From: Centroberyx gerrardi
Lineage: Eukaryota; Chordata; Actinopteri; Beryciformes; Berycidae
Direction of reading: 5' to 3'
Assembly: GCF_048128805.1 (NCBI RefSeq)
Contig: NC_136017.1
Location: forward strand, 10,581,807-10,645,806
DNA length: 64,000 bases
Made by a program: the position numbers and the translations under genes. Below are positions 1-11,700 of this stretch, in pieces (position 1 is the stretch's first letter; each line of letters begins with the position of its first letter). Under the pieces are notes generated by a model that saw nothing but the letters and a program-made list of their open reading frames with translations, did no database searches and had not been told where the DNA came from.

Positions 1-796
1 TATACAATACCCCCCAATACATGTACACACACACTCACACATACGTTGTAGTAAAGCCAAGGGCTCTCTGGGTAGGTGTACAATAGAGGAGGAGAGTATA
101 GTTATAATAGGTGACTATACTGTGCAACCATCATCCATTTATATGTAGGCTACTGCATTTGTGAATAGCAGTAATTTGTGTGGGTATACAATAAGATTAA
201 ACTTTACTGATCGCTGTGGGAAAATTGGGCCATTGCAGCAGCAAACAATAGGACATCTATAAGATTACAAAAATAGAACAAAAACAACATATTGATGACT
301 TCATCCTGCTAAAACAGAACTTATTGGTTTAAAATACTTTCTCACTATGTTGACTATTGACAGCCTTTCATCTTAAGAGACGTTTGCAGTTGACGAATCT
401 ATGAATCCACTTTCTTAGACTTGCAGAGCAGATGTGTGAGTGTGCACATGGAAGATAAAAGAATGTATGTGCAGAAATGTGTCCAGACATGCAAAAGTGT
501 ATTATTAGTGACATTATCAAATTTAGAGATGGAGGTATAACGTGTACAGAAATGTGTTCATTCTGTATGTGTATGATAGTGGCACAGTATGATGTATCTG
601 CATTCTCTGTCCATTATCTCTCACACACACAGACACACACACACAAACACACAATTATTTGTTGTACTTCTGTTGGTCTACTGATCAATGTTGAATTGTA
701 AAAAGCCTATAGAAGTGAGTGCATCATATTTACACTAGAGTGTGCTGCTGCACTAAAAAGAGAAAGAGGTAGCCTATGTATGGATCCTTTTGTGTC

Positions 797-797
<1 letters not shown>

Positions 798-849
<52 letters not shown>
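798..849. repeat. (GT)n microsatellite
   Basis: Uninterrupted GT dinucleotide run of about 25 units. It produces long Val-Cys or His-Thr open frames on both strands, which are artefacts. Confidence 0.95.
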
Positions 850-852
<3 letters not shown>

Positions 853-3800
853 CTGTGTTTGATAGATGCAATGCTTCCTCATTTTCCAGGGTTTGAAAAA
901 TACACTATTAATCATAGCCTCTATTTTAAAGCATTGAAAATATTTCTATTCACAGAGCCTGAACAAACAATGCTTTCTGGTAGAATATTGTATTTACATT
1001 TCAGCCTGTAATGATTTCAGTGCGTTAGGCTGTGTGTGAGTAGATTGGAAACCATATTAAACATTCCAAAGATGGTTTAGTCTGGTTGATAAGACATATT
1101 CTGTGTAGTTTTGTTTTTTTATCCCTGAGGCAAAACATTCTCTCAAATTCCCACTTGCTGTTTGCATTTGTTCTCTCAATAGAAAAACATACCATCTATT
1201 TCATTTATCAACCGCAAAAGAGAATGGAGTTTGGAGAAACAACATGAGTATACAATAATCCATTTACAAATGTCAAAGGTAGTAGTTATCTCTTATGTAT
1301 GTTTGTCTCGTATGTACTTAATCATATTTTTTCTCAGTGTATTCATTCATTTTAAATTGAAAACACTCCACATAGAACAAGAAAGCATGTACAATAGATA
1401 TCAAAGGTATATATTTTTAAAGTGATCAATCAAAACCTCATAAAATTCAGACCTCCCAACGTATCACATATAGCCTTGCTTTCCCTTTGAAGAATTAGAT
1501 GTGATCTTTTTTAAAACACGCCTACTGATGTTTTGTAAGGCACCTTAATTGATTCAACAAGCCTTGGCTTCACTGCTACCCGCAGATGACTAGTCTGTAT
1601 TTGCCTGTGAAAACATAGCGCATACTTGAATCAAGCATCTCCATGCCAGGAAGAGAAGTCTGATGAAGGATCATTGAGAATGCTTTCTATTGCGAGGCTC
1701 TTGTGGTGAACACAGTTGTTGGCTGATTATAGGTAGATGCACAAGGCAGGTTTTGAGCAACATAGAGCGCCAACACTCCCAGTTAAAGGAAACAAAAGAT
1801 CCAAGGTTTAAAATATATTTGAATGTTTCTCAGCAAAAAGAAGTTCCTATGTACAGCAATGCTGAGATCATTGGGCAATGTTGCTCACCACCAAAAAAGT
1901 TGTCATATATCATCTGCTTTAAGTGTTTTACATGTGCAGAAAGCCATTCGGCTGTGGCATGAAAGGGCATGCAGTTCCTTTAGAGGGTCTAATGCAGCAG
2001 AAGCCGCAGCAACTCCCACTTCCAAACAGACATCTGCTTTATTTGCCTCTGAAAGAAAGGAGCCACTCTGTGAAGTGGTCTGTGGGAAGCCAGTGGAACC
2101 AACTACATATTGGATCCCACCACACACACCTTTAGCCAAACCCTCCTAAATGTTTTCCATCCCAAAAGAATGTCCCACCTGTCCCATGTGTGCTGCAGCG
2201 CTTTATATTGTCTCTGTCAGCTTTTTGCAAAACTCCACTCATCGTTCTTGGGATTTCTTGACAGCAGCTGACCTTTGACCTTCCGCAGACACGTTCCATG
2301 CACCCCCTTGCGAGGAAACAATTTTCCACCTTCTAAGACATGTTTTAGAAAGCACTTCAAAGGTGAAGAGGATGCTTTCACAGAGGGAGATTGAGCGGTT
2401 TGACACAGACGGTCTGCTGATTGTAGTAAAGGCTTATGGAGCTACAGTAGACCCAGGTCAAATAGTATTTGCAAAAGCTTTTCATGGCTTCTTTCAGGCT
2501 TCTTAGGTACCAGATGGCTGTGGTTTGTCACATAAGACAATAAAATAGTGCCTGAAACTGAGGAAAATGTTTGAAAGTCATTTTTAGCAGACCTTTTCTG
2601 TGATTACAGTAAACCGTATTCATCTGGTACTCCATGAAGATTACACAATATGCAAATACTATTTTACCCAGTTCTGTGGTATAGCTGTCAGCTTCCCTTT
2701 AGATCACACTGGTATGGAAACTTGTTGAGACATAGATATCTGTTTTTTTCCCTTGGAGTAATCTTACAGAATTGCAAGTGCGTGCTAGAGAGGAATAATG
2801 GATGTGGTTTGCCATTCAACAGTCAACAGTCACTGATGTCACTCATGTTGTCTTCAGCGCTGTAACTATATATTTAAGGAACATGCATTATCTTGTAAAA
2901 ACAGTGGTTAAGCTAAATGTCACAGGAAAGATACCTGGAAGGGCTGGGGGATATCAAAGAAGTAAGTGGTGGCTTTAGCAGTGTCATAAAAAGGAAGACT
3001 CTCACACTTTTTTTTCATGCCACACACCTTTTGCCAGGAATAGATTTTCTCATCCAAGCTAAAATGTGTGACAATACATCCAAATTGCTAAAGTGGTAAA
3101 ACTCGTGGTTAACACAGCGAGGATGTGAACAATTGGAGGCCACCACATCCGCTCTGTGTTCATTTAGGTAGGATTATCTTTATTGATGTGAAGACACTGA
3201 ACTCTTCAAGTGAGCGTCATCCCATTCCTGGGTAGTTTTAGTGGCGCTGTGGGGTCTACTGTGGAAAACCCCTTGGGAGATTAAATGCACAATTTAAATG
3301 GTGTATAAAATGGTAAACAGACGGGCTTAAGGGTGATGATAGTTATCCAGCTCGTCACTTCAGATGTTGTCTGTCAGCTATTGTTGTGAACACATCAGGA
3401 AAGCGAGGACTTGCATCTAAACCAAAGGCGTTTTTTTTCGATTTGTCATAATGCGCACATCTGGGTTTGAAATGGTCCATTGCACCTGCTTCATTTAAAT
3501 TGTCCTGACAGCCAATTTATTGCAGAAACTAAGATTTCTTGCCGTTTGTTTCCCTGAAAATTCACACTTTTTCCTTAGGTGCAAGGCATATCCTATTAAA
3601 TTTTGTGAATGAAGAAGACTTCAGAGTTGAACTCTGCCTCCTACTGTAGTTTTGCCATATGTTGTGCATTATGCAAACAAAGAAAGTGTTTAAACTAGAA
3701 GAGATAATAGCTCACCAAAGCAGTAGCTTTTAAAGCTGAAGGGTTGGAGTTCAACAATGACTCCTCAATGCAAACTAGCTCCAAAGTGACAGAAATAACT

Positions 3801-5219
3801 CCTTGCTGTGCTTTAATCAGTTCACCATAAGAAGGAATGGGAACTGAACCAGATTTAAGGAGGTCTATCTTTCAGGGTAGCATTCTTGAGTGACAGGCTC
3901 ACCTTTGCTTGCTTTCAGGAATACAGTAGGCTATAAAAACATGCACCGTCATCCCTGTTGCAGAGTTATGTGATTCCGATTCCAGCTTTTACAGCTGGAG
4001 ACGGAGAGGGTTTCATGGGGTTTTGGGCTCCTATGATCCAGATCTAGGGTCTTACATGGGAATAATAAGAATAAGGAGTTCTGACACTTTTCTGGGTCCC
4101 CAAAAGGACAAACACCAGGTTTAAATATAGACCTGATTTTGAAGAGTGCATGTTCCTATTTAGACTTGTACAAAAGTCTAGCTTTTCACATCTGGCTTTG
4201 AAGAGAGCTCGACCAGAAAAGAGACTTGTTTTTGTGTGAAATTACAAAATCTGGCTTTGAATGTACAAAATATAAGGCCAAAATTAGATTGGAGAACAGA
4301 TTCTGCTTGTGTACCCTACAAAAAGCTGCACTCTTGGTAGATCTGTGTCCAAAGTCAGTCAACACCTATGCTGACAATAATTGAATGACATTCCATTCAG
4401 TGATGTGAAAAAGTCCCACCGAAGACCACAAAAGCCTTTCCTGTCATAAATCAAAGGATGAAATCTGTCTTTTATTTTCATATTCTGCTGTCAAAGAACC
4501 AGTGGCAACTGTCTCTGGCTTCAGGGAATTTATGTTTACAGTGAAACATGCCAAGAGCAAGAAGAGTAAGTGAGCGCCCCATGTGTTTTCACAGATGAAT
4601 CATGGAACGCTGCCCTTGCAAGGTGTGTTGCCTCAAGGTATAAATCCTCTCACCGTCCCCATCCAGCTATCTGGATTGTTCTGAGGGTGAGGCATCCGGA
4701 AACCTTTACCGTGCAGCACAACAAAAAGATACTTCAGGTAAAACTGGAGCTTGCCCAGGTTCCCCGCAAGATTAGAATATAAGCTACCAGGCACCAAACA
4801 AGAACTGACATGGCCCTGTTACCTGATTTCAACCAGTTGTCCTGGTGAAAAAGACAAATCAGTATTACAGCCTGGGGCTCTCTTTTCTCCTCCTGTTTTA
4901 AATCGCAAAGCTAACAACATAGAAATGACATTCCTCAAGAAAAAAAAAAGAAAAAAAAAGAAAAAACACCTATTGCTCTGTTATAAAGTAGTTCCACCCT
5001 CCACTTTTGCACAGCCCAGCACCTTGATGAAGGATTTCTGGAGTGTGTGTTGCTATCTCCCTGGCCATCCCTCCCTCCCCCCTCCCTAAAATGGGAGTGA
5101 GTGAGTTTGAAAGAGGGCTGGTCCTTCTTTCATTTATTGTGCCTTAGGATGGCTTGAATTTGAGCTAACTCAGGGAGTCTAATGTGAGCCAGAATACAGT
5201 CCAAACCTTTGGCAACTCA

Positions 5220-5245
5220 CTGCTGCTGCTGCTGCTGCTGCTGCT
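5220..5245. repeat. (CTG)n trinucleotide run
   Basis: About eight CTG units, lying in what may be the untranslated leader or proximal promoter of the collagen gene. Confidence 0.85.
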
Positions 5246-5459
5246 CTTGCTGGAGTCCCTGAATGGTACCTACTTGGCCTGCAAGACTCAACACTAAGAC
5301 TCGGCGCAGGAGGAGGACGCACAACTTGATGCTCAGGACGTGGATACCTTAGTCTGAACACAGAATCTCTACCTTTTCCCTCCTGCACGTTCTTTCTGAA
5401 TCTTTTTGCTGCAACACAGAGCTGAGCACGTTGGAGACCTGAGTCAGCAGCGCTGCATC
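5246..5459 (+). other. candidate 5' UTR exon of the collagen gene (left edge unknown)
   Basis: A good donor (GTGAGT) starts at 5460. A matching acceptor (TCTCTGTCAG) ends at 5603, 16 nt before the chosen start codon at 5620. Together they suggest a non-coding first exon ending at 5459 and a 144-nt intron. The transcription start is not visible. This is inferred from splice signals only. Confidence 0.3.
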
Positions 5460-5619
5460 GTGAGTTATGCATGTTTGATGGCTTCAGTTTCAATCCTGCA
5501 TGCTTGTTACAGCTTGTTATATGAGCATGTGTGAGTGTTTGTGAAGGTATTAAAATGCAATGACCTCTCTAAGACGCTCTCTCTTTTTCCTCCTCTCTGT
5601 CAGGCCAGTAGTGGCGGTG

Positions 5620-5770
5620 ATGTCCCCCTCACTGCCGTGGTTGTTGCTCCTGTGTGGACTTCAGGGTCTCTGGGCACAGGACTATGATGAAGACTATGAG
5701 GAAGAGGTGGTGAGCACCAAAAGGAAGAGCAAACTATATACAAAAAATACCATATCCCAAAATGCCAAAG
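5620..5770 (+). CDS. col28a2: collagen XXVIII coding exon 1: signal peptide and acidic N-terminus
   Basis: The ATG at 5620 was chosen because it begins a classic signal peptide ([19 protein letters not shown]) with likely cleavage before [10 protein letters not shown]. An upstream in-frame ATG at 5560 lies before a strong acceptor and is probably intronic. The mature N-terminus is acidic with two Tyr residues in a D/E context, a possible tyrosine-sulfation site. A basic stretch (KRKSK) follows. The exon ends in phase 1 at a GTAAGT donor. Confidence 0.8.
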
Positions 5771-8700
5771 GTAAGTCTAATGTAGCTGCCCTATAACCGA
5801 TATTTGGAGATGTTGTGTCACATTGCTCACATTTCCCATTATGGGGACATCAGAGAATCAGTTTGTCGGTTCTGACTAAATCTGTTCATATTCATTAAGT
5901 TTTGGTGAGGTAAAGTTGTGTGGAAGTTGTGGCACGTGTTTCATTTAGACAGTGGAAAAGTCTTCATCACTGGAAAAAAAAAGGTGCTGCTACAGGTAAA
6001 AAAAATAAAAAAATGCAACGTGATACTCAACAAGGACATTGCTGGAGGATGTAATCCACTTAGATTGATCATATCTCCCAGGTTTTTCAGAGCCATCCAT
6101 CTCCTGTGTGACCGTTTTGTGCTCTGTTACCCAAATGTTTTATTCGCCGAGAATTCTGTTTCCCCAGGCACATTCTCGCTATGACATATTTCTGTGAAGA
6201 TTAATGTGATTTATCCTCAGCTTATATTAGATCCGTGCCCTCCCTCCACTGCTGAAGGTTGGTGCAGCGAGTTAAGTTACTGTTATTCCTGTGCAAAATT
6301 AGATGTCAGATTCATGAACTTATCTCAGCTCATTCTTCATGAAATGACATCAGTCCAGGCCCTACCTGCGGGTTGATCAATAAATCACCTTAACCTATTT
6401 TTAAACATAAACCTTTACTTTCTCCCAGACTCGTCCAGGTTTGTTTGTCTTTTTTTGTCCATCTAAGCCACAGAGTAGTTTAGTGCCTGATTCATGAAAA
6501 CCCTCTTTATATTTAGCTGGACATGAAAATAATGACCGATAATCATTGCTCTGGAAAGGCCTTGACACCCAGCCTGGCAACAGCCGAGGGCAAATACGCC
6601 GCATGTCGTTAACTTTTGTAGTGTTTGTAGTCTGGTGCTTTGACACAGTCTGGATCTCTGCCTAGCTACTTGCATACCACCCAACAACAGCTAATGTCTA
6701 TGATAAAACGCCAGCTGTCATGCTATACAGTTCTTATAGTAAACAGTTGCTTGTTCCTCTTTGCTCTGAGCAGTTACTGATGATGAATCTAGTAATCTGA
6801 GCCAGTTTGTGCACTAGCTAAAGCTTCCAGTGTTTAGATTCATGCACCAAACCTGACCATGACCCGTGTTAATGCTAGTTTGGTAAGGGATAACGCTTAA
6901 AAGTTATTACTTAATATCTAATACCATAGTTAATAGATTGATTTCAACATCTAACTCGTCCTTCTTTCAGCGCTCATAGATGAAGACTGCGGTTTGGAGC
7001 TAGCCTTTCTGATCGACAGCTCAGAGAGCGCCAAGGACAACCATGCCCAGGAGAAGCGCTTCGCCTCGGACGTGATGGACCGGCTGCAGGGCCTGCGCCT
7101 GCAGACCGGCCGCAGCCTGACCTCGCGCGCCGCCCTGCTCCAGTACAGCAGCCATGTCATCATCGAGCAGACCTTCAAACAGTGGAGGGGCGCCGAGGAC
7201 TTCAAGGCCCGAATCGCGCCCATCGTCTACATCGGTCACGGCACCTACACCACCTACGCCATCACCAACCTGACCCGCATCTACCTGGAGGAGTCGAGTC
7301 CCAGCAGCATCAAGGTGGCCATCCTGCTCTACGATGGCATATCCCACCCCAGGAACCCAGATATCTTTTCGGCTGTGGCAGACGCCAAGAACCAGGGCGT
7401 CCGTTTCTTCACCATCGGCATCACGCCCGAGGCCAACGAGCCCTCCAACATAGCCCAGCTGCGGCAAATTGCTAGCGCGCCGGCCTCGCGCTTCCTTCAC
7501 AATCTGCAGGACAGAGGCATCGTGGACAAGGTCATCAAAGAGATTGTGAGTAAAAAATAAACGTACTTCAAATTGTGTCAAGTTGGACGCATGCAGAAAT
7601 GTAGATGGTGAACTTAGTACTAAAGGTCCGTTCAGAGCCAGCTTTCCAGTTCTTCCAAGTTCTATGTGATCAACGGCCTCCACATGCCATCTGAAATGGA
7701 CACGTGTCTACTGTAGTATTTCAAATGTGAGTAGGCTCCTCCCTGTTCATGAAAGTTCTATTTATTTGACAAATCAGGGTTTTTTTTTCAGGAGGGCGGT
7801 ATGATAGAACTCTTCTTCTGTATCTCATTTAAAAGAATCATAATTCCACTTGCAGGATTCTTGAAATGCTTGGAAATCACATGTAGGCTCCTGAAATGAA
7901 TTTTCATTAAAGAGAGATCAAAGAGAATGAGTATGCTTTTTTCAGCATACACAACATGCGTCTCCTGCTGAGACTTGCATGTAAGTTCTCTGCTAGTTGT
8001 AAAGTTCCCATTTGGCACTTATGTACCTGTAACATTTTCTGAAATTGCGTGCTTGACAATTGCTTATTACCGGAGGCCAATAACTTATAACAGATGGAAG
8101 CTTTAAAAATGCCAAAAAGCAGACAGACTTGAGCCAAATGAATCAAATATTAATGATTTTGACTTCAGTGCAAGCCAACAAGCACTTCCTCTGTGCTGTC
8201 TTTGACACCTCCCACTGCTATGATTTCTTGGGTTATTGCATCCCTGATGTACACCTGCTACCTGCTCCCATAGTAACAGGCCTAGCCTCTGCTGTCACCA
8301 CACAAACAGTAACTGCAAAATGAAAATCACTGTGAGATCCACAAATGTCAGTTTTTGACTGGCCTCCTTGGCCGGGGCCTCTGGTGCTGTTTAGGAGCTT
8401 TCTGTGAAACACTTTGTCTCTATTTTCAATTGTTTATCTGGACTTGAGTGATTGGGGTTATTTTCATACACCCTTGGTGCATTTCCACTAAGATAATTAG
8501 AACATGTGTTGCACAGCAACATCCTGAGACACAACCAGACTTTTTTAGATCTGTTGACTATAACATCTGCTCCACATTAAAACTCTCTGTGGAAAAATCG
8601 GGTGCAGTAGAAGGAACCCAGCAAGATCATGCATGCACGCTACATCGTTCCACCAGCTCCTTGCACACCGCTCCACTGTTGACACAGGTGGTACACATCC

Positions 8701-11700
8701 AAATGTGATAAAGAAAACTTGCTGTATAGATATATAACACTAACACCAAAGCGCTGACTCGATTACCCGGACTCCCGTCGCATTTAGCCTGACAGGCGGC
8801 ATTCTGCTGGCATGCAAGCGCCCAATAGCAGCCAGTCTACAATGAGACTTTCATCCCTCGCTGCCCCGGTACAGGCAGCATCTGTATGTCATAAGCATGT
8901 ACGTCTCTCCCAGCTGAGAGCCTCCCTTTTATCTCTGGTATGCCTTCGTCTCTGGGTTTGACTCCTTACAATAAGAATGAACAGACTGTCTGTGGTGGCT
9001 TCAGACAGCGCCCCCCTCCCCTCCCCAGCACAAAGGAAATATACCCTAAATGCTTAGAGAGGCTATTTCACTGACCAATGCATGTGGTTTGCGTTTAATC
9101 TCAGTGGAATTTCGACCATTCCCCCTTGTATAGAGAATGTGGCCGGCTTTCATGTCGAGTGCAAAGCAATCCGCGGGGGTGAAAAAATGGGCTCCGGCAA
9201 GATGTGAGTGTCTGTTATAAGAGGAAGTTGAGGATGTGAGTCCATCAAAGCCCCACTTCCAGGATCAGGTGGAGGAGGTTGAAGGCCATTTGACAAATGG
9301 AGCCCCGGCCAAGAGCGAGAGAGCTTAAATGGGTGTTTGAATAGCAGGTGTTTGCAGTTCCCTTGGGGTCCCTCGCTGTAACTGCGAAGCGATTAGGGCC
9401 CAGAGTTAAAAGAAGACCTCAGCATTTTGCATTTGGATCTCTTAATTCACCTCGCCGAGCCTGTTTTGAATCTATAGGTGAAAGGTAATAGATGTCTCCT
9501 GGTGAAAAACAGAGCATATATGGTCACAAACTATGACTGCACTGCAAAAAACATCCATCTTAACAAGTCATTTAGTCTCATATTCAGCCAACGAGGTGAG
9601 ATAACTCCACTTGATTCCAATGCAGTTTCACTTGTTTCAGGAATTCTTCTAGAAATGAGTATCAGTATCTTGAACACTTGATTCTACATTCTTGAAACAA
9701 ATTGATTTACATTGGAAACAAGTGAAATGATCTAACCCCATTGGCAGATTTTTTCCACTTATTTTAAGAAAATTACAATTTTAGGACTCAATAATAGACT
9801 AAATGACTTGTTAAGATGGAGATTTTTTCCAGTGTAACAGCACACACACATTGCAAAACCTTCATCATCCCCATGCAATGTTTTGAGCAACTTCTTTGAG
9901 CATTTGACAGCAATCTTGACTTTCTTCTCTGTTTCTCGCTCCACAGACCGAGCTGGCGGATGAGGGGGTAAGTCTCGGCTCTGCGGCCTTTTTCACACAT
10001 TTCTTGACGTGAGGTGTCTCTGAACGGCACGTCTGAGTCCCGCTGTTACTCCCTTGTGTCTCCAGTGTTCCCTGGCCCTGAGCAAGTGTGCGTGCGAGAA
10101 GGGTGAGCGGGGACCCAGCGGCCCGGCCGTAAGTATCCCTCCTACCCAGCTTCAGGCCTGCTCAGCTGCACTCAATAAGATCGCATCTCTCTTTGAAAGC
10201 CACATGTATTCTTCTGATGCCCCTAACAGACAATTACTCCCAAAATCCTTTGAAGCGCTGTAGAGTACAGCGCAAACCGACAAAGGCGCCCTTGATACTA
10301 ACAGGGTAGATAATTGCAGGGTTTTTTTGGGAGGGGGGGGGGTTAGTAAATCCTGCGGTTTGTGAAGCTGCATTTCCCCGGAGCAGTGAGAGTAGAATGC
10401 CTCACATTCCTCCCCCAGTTTATTGTGAACAGGCCTAAACAGATATTTTACATGGGAAATCAGTGTAATCGTGTCTCTTGAAAGAATTCAGTCACTCGGG
10501 ATTGTCTGAGGACACGAGCGTGCTAGCTACGATGTCACATGCAGCGGAGCCTTCGCCTGCCAGCGCCATGTTGCGATGTGAACCCTTCCTTTATTACACG
10601 AGGAACATCAGCCACAATTGGCCACAGCGGTTTTGCTTTGATGTATTTTGCACAGGATGAAACGGAGTAATTACCCCCATAAACCTAATGCGCCAAACAA
10701 AAGCTGTTTCTCACATCACAGACAGCCGGCGGACACTGACAAAGATATGTATAGACAGAGAGAGAGGGAGAGGGAGATAGAAAGGGAGAGGGAGATAGAG
10801 AGATAGACAAAGAGAGAAATACTTGAAAGAAGAAGCACATGCACAGTCCACAACACTCATGCGACACACACACACACACACACACACACACAACTTGAAG
10901 CTGCCTCTGACTCATCCACACTCAGACATAACTTCCTTTATCCATGATGCAATTCACACATGTTGCTTCCAAAATCTTGGCTACAGGGCAAGAAGGGTCG
11001 TCCAGGAGAGGATGGAAGCCCCGGTCTGAAAGGACACAAGGTACTGCCCGCTCCTTTAATCTTTACAATTATTTTTCTGTGATATGCATTATACAAACCC
11101 ACCAGCAATGCTTGATTTGGTACTTTACTCTTGTATATATCCTGGTCATAATAAACTCACCTTTTCCTCAGGGTGAGAGCGGGCTTAGTGGACTTCCAGG
11201 TCGAGAAGGAGCAGAGGTGAGCAAATTGATTTCTATCTTGTAGAGGTGAGACCAAGTCAATTTTGCTCAAGTCCCAAGTCAGTCTCAAGTCTTGAGGCAC
11301 AAGTCTCAAGTCAAGTCCCAAGTCTAAATGTAGATTACCAAGTCAAGTCCAAGTCAAGTCCATGTCATTAATGTCAAGTCTCAAGTCTAAATGTAGAACA
11401 GCAAGTCAAGTCAGAACAAATCAAGAGTCCAGTATCAGTTTAATATCTTAAAGAAAACTAAATATCTAGGACTTTTAAATGCAATATGGTTTTAATAGGA
11501 TAAAAACTTGGTAAGAGCATCATGAGTTTGATTTCTATAATCAGTTTCATCTTCAATAAATTCAATCATTCCATACAAATTCAGAAAACAACTTTCAATC
11601 TAAGTCATTTACACAAACACAAGGTCAAGACTTCAGAAACCAAAGTCATCAAAGTACAAGTCAAAGTCATGTCCCAAGTCACCAGAACCCAAGTCAAGTC

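Larger units (their letters stand above)
1..5459. other. 5' flank of the collagen XXVIII gene, no gene seen
   Basis: I see no coding exon here on either strand. Open frames are short, lack family resemblance and in several cases are translated microsatellite. Recognisable content is a CA run near 623-652, a GT run at 798-849, an A-rich tract at 4938-4966 and a CTG run at 5220-5245. Enhancers of the downstream gene could lie here but cannot be identified from sequence alone. Confidence 0.6.

Noticed and set aside
4570-5089. Two overlapping + strand frames upstream of the collagen gene
   Set aside because: No recognisable domain. One is dominated by an AAG/AAA-coded Lys run, and there is no sign of splicing to the collagen exons.
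5560-5619. Upstream in-frame ATG for the collagen (at 5560)
   Set aside because: It precedes a strong TCTCTGTCAG acceptor, so it is probably intronic. The ATG at 5620 begins a proper signal peptide.
7021-7683. 220-codon minus-strand frame over the first VWA exon
   Set aside because: Shadow of a GC-rich exon. It runs past the exon border and has no start context or homology.
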